From NCBI GenBank assembly GCA_934615235.1, contig CAKTTL010000001.1, positions 1 through 64,000 on the forward strand: 64,000 nucleotides of DNA, written 5' to 3'. A model generated the notes under the pieces. That model had not been told where the DNA came from and did no database searches. It saw only the letters and a list, made by a program, of their open reading frames with translations. The position numbers and the translations under genes were made by a program. This document shows positions 63,414-64,000 of the stretch, in pieces; the first letter of the stretch is position 1; every line of letters starts with the position of its first letter. This DNA comes from an uncultured Clostridia bacterium. GTDB lineage: Bacteria > Bacillota > Clostridia > Christensenellales > Aristaeellaceae.

Positions 63414-63933
63414 CGTTTCGGCTCCTGCAGCCATATTTCCCGCGGCAATCGAACAGCAGCCCGATCATGCTCTTATAATACGGGATAAATTCGCCGGAAT
63501 CGATCATCTCGAAGATTTCCTCGCGGCTCGCCCATTTCACGCGCTGCACTTCTTCCGGCTGCAGCGTTAGCTCGTCGGGAGAAACATCCCGCAGGATTGT
63601 GTAATAATCGTCAAAGCCGGTCGGACAATTGACCGTCACGACCGGGCGCAGTCCGTCGGTTTCGATATGCAGCCCCAGCTCTTCCCGCAGTTCGCGGCCG
63701 AGCGCCTCGCGGCTGCTCTCGCCCGCGTCGGCGTGGCCGCCCATGGATACGTCCCACAGGTTCGACCAGCCGAGCTTAAACGGCTGCCGCTGCTGGATGA
63801 GCATTTCGCCGCGCGAATTAAAGACGCACGCGTGTACCACCAGATGGTACTCGCCCGGCTGCGCCTTCGTTCCGCGTTCCAACGTTCTTCCCGTGCGCTG
63901 CCTGTCCGCGTTGTAAATATCAAGCAGTTCCAT
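63394..63933 (-). CDS. NUDIX hydrolase (isopentenyl-diphosphate isomerase-like)
   Basis: A 179-residue NUDIX protein with the box GHADAGESSREALGRELREE followed by LGL, preceded by LVVHACVFNSRGEMLIQQR. This pattern fits the Idi-like/YfcD subgroup. The substrate is unknown. ATG 63933 has AAGGAGAG upstream; 13 further in-frame residues lack a site. Coupled to the methyltransferase. Confidence 0.9.
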   Translation of the reverse strand: MELLDIYNADRQRTGRTLERGTKAQPGEYHLVVHACVFNSRGEMLIQQRQPFKLGWSNLWDVSMGGHADAGESSREALGRELREELGLHIETDGLRPVVTVNCPTGFDDYYTILRDVSPDELTLQPEEVQRVKWASREEIFEMIDSGEFIPYYKSMIGLLFDCRGKYGCRSRNDARQPL

Positions 63934-63950
63934 TTCTCTCTCCTTCAAAT

Positions 63951-63980
63951 CGCCCCGCACGGTTTTCTCCATGCGGGGCG
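63951..63980. other. Hairpin upstream of NUDIX gene
   Basis: CGCCCCGCA (63951-63959) pairs perfectly with TGCGGGGCG (63972-63980). No T-run follows on either strand; it may end a gene beyond the window or shape the NUDIX leader. Confidence 0.45.
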
Positions 63981-64000
63981 ATCGTGGGTTATTTAAGCAT

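Overview
The window is a GC-rich, gene-dense stretch of a Gram-positive, endospore-forming anaerobe, most probably a member of the Clostridia (Bacillota). The evidence is a complete spoIIIAA-AH locus, a YlmC/YmxH-type PRC-barrel protein, Asp23/AmaP, an LtaS-like enzyme, NrdR, the secA-prfB pair, BMP-type nucleoside ABC genes and a DUF6323/DUF6179 pair. I cannot place it below class; a gut Christensenellales-like lineage is a guess. I saw no tRNA, rRNA, CRISPR array, prophage or transposase gene, and no gene-free stretch longer than 300 bases.

Layout. 1-4.3 kb (minus): rnhA, a VanY-like carboxypeptidase, hflX with an N-terminal JAMM-like domain, and a beta-lactamase-family hydrolase. 4.4-12.5 kb (plus): YlmC-like protein, nrdR, serS, der, plsY, then a translationally coupled run of ECF sigma factor, DUF4349 membrane protein, DUF89 protein and tyrosine recombinase. 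12.5-17 kb: a DapB-like dehydrogenase (minus), an LtaS-like enzyme (plus) and tgt (minus). 17-23.7 kb (plus): SH3-domain membrane protein, secA, prfB, a membrane protein and tsaD. 23.8-31.8 kb (plus): an AT-richer carbohydrate-type locus of sensor kinase, AraC response regulator, binding protein, two permeases and a DUF4838-like protein.

31.8-47.7 kb (minus): yhbY, obg, ispA, xseB, xseA, folD, a TsaD paralogue, nusB, DUF2273, amaP, asp23; then spoIIIAH to spoIIIAA led by an L,D-transpeptidase; then thiI, a cysteine desulfurase and a DUF6106-like protein. 47.8-50.3 kb (plus): a zinc-ribbon membrane protein and a BclA-like surface protein. 50.5-55.7 kb (minus): a BMP-type nucleoside ABC transporter. 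55.8-64 kb: Ppx/GppA, an orphan binding protein, tcdA, degV, the DUF6323/DUF6179 pair, a PF06541 membrane protein, a methyltransferase and a NUDIX hydrolase.

Two families of intergenic repeats stand out. One is a short element with 15-16 base terminal inverted repeats (6573-6678 and 22470-22629). The other is a long-hairpin element with a conserved GAAAGCCGCTTTT-like tail placed just after gene ends (three copies). Other notable points are the JAMM motif on HflX, a sensor kinase with two stacked extracellular modules, a SpoIIIAF of only 60 residues beside a short SpoIIIAG, and a prfB whose frameshift site appears to have lost one T. Promoters were found by eye as TTGNNN-17/18-TATNNT patterns. 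All function calls come from reading motifs and recalling families; no database search was run.
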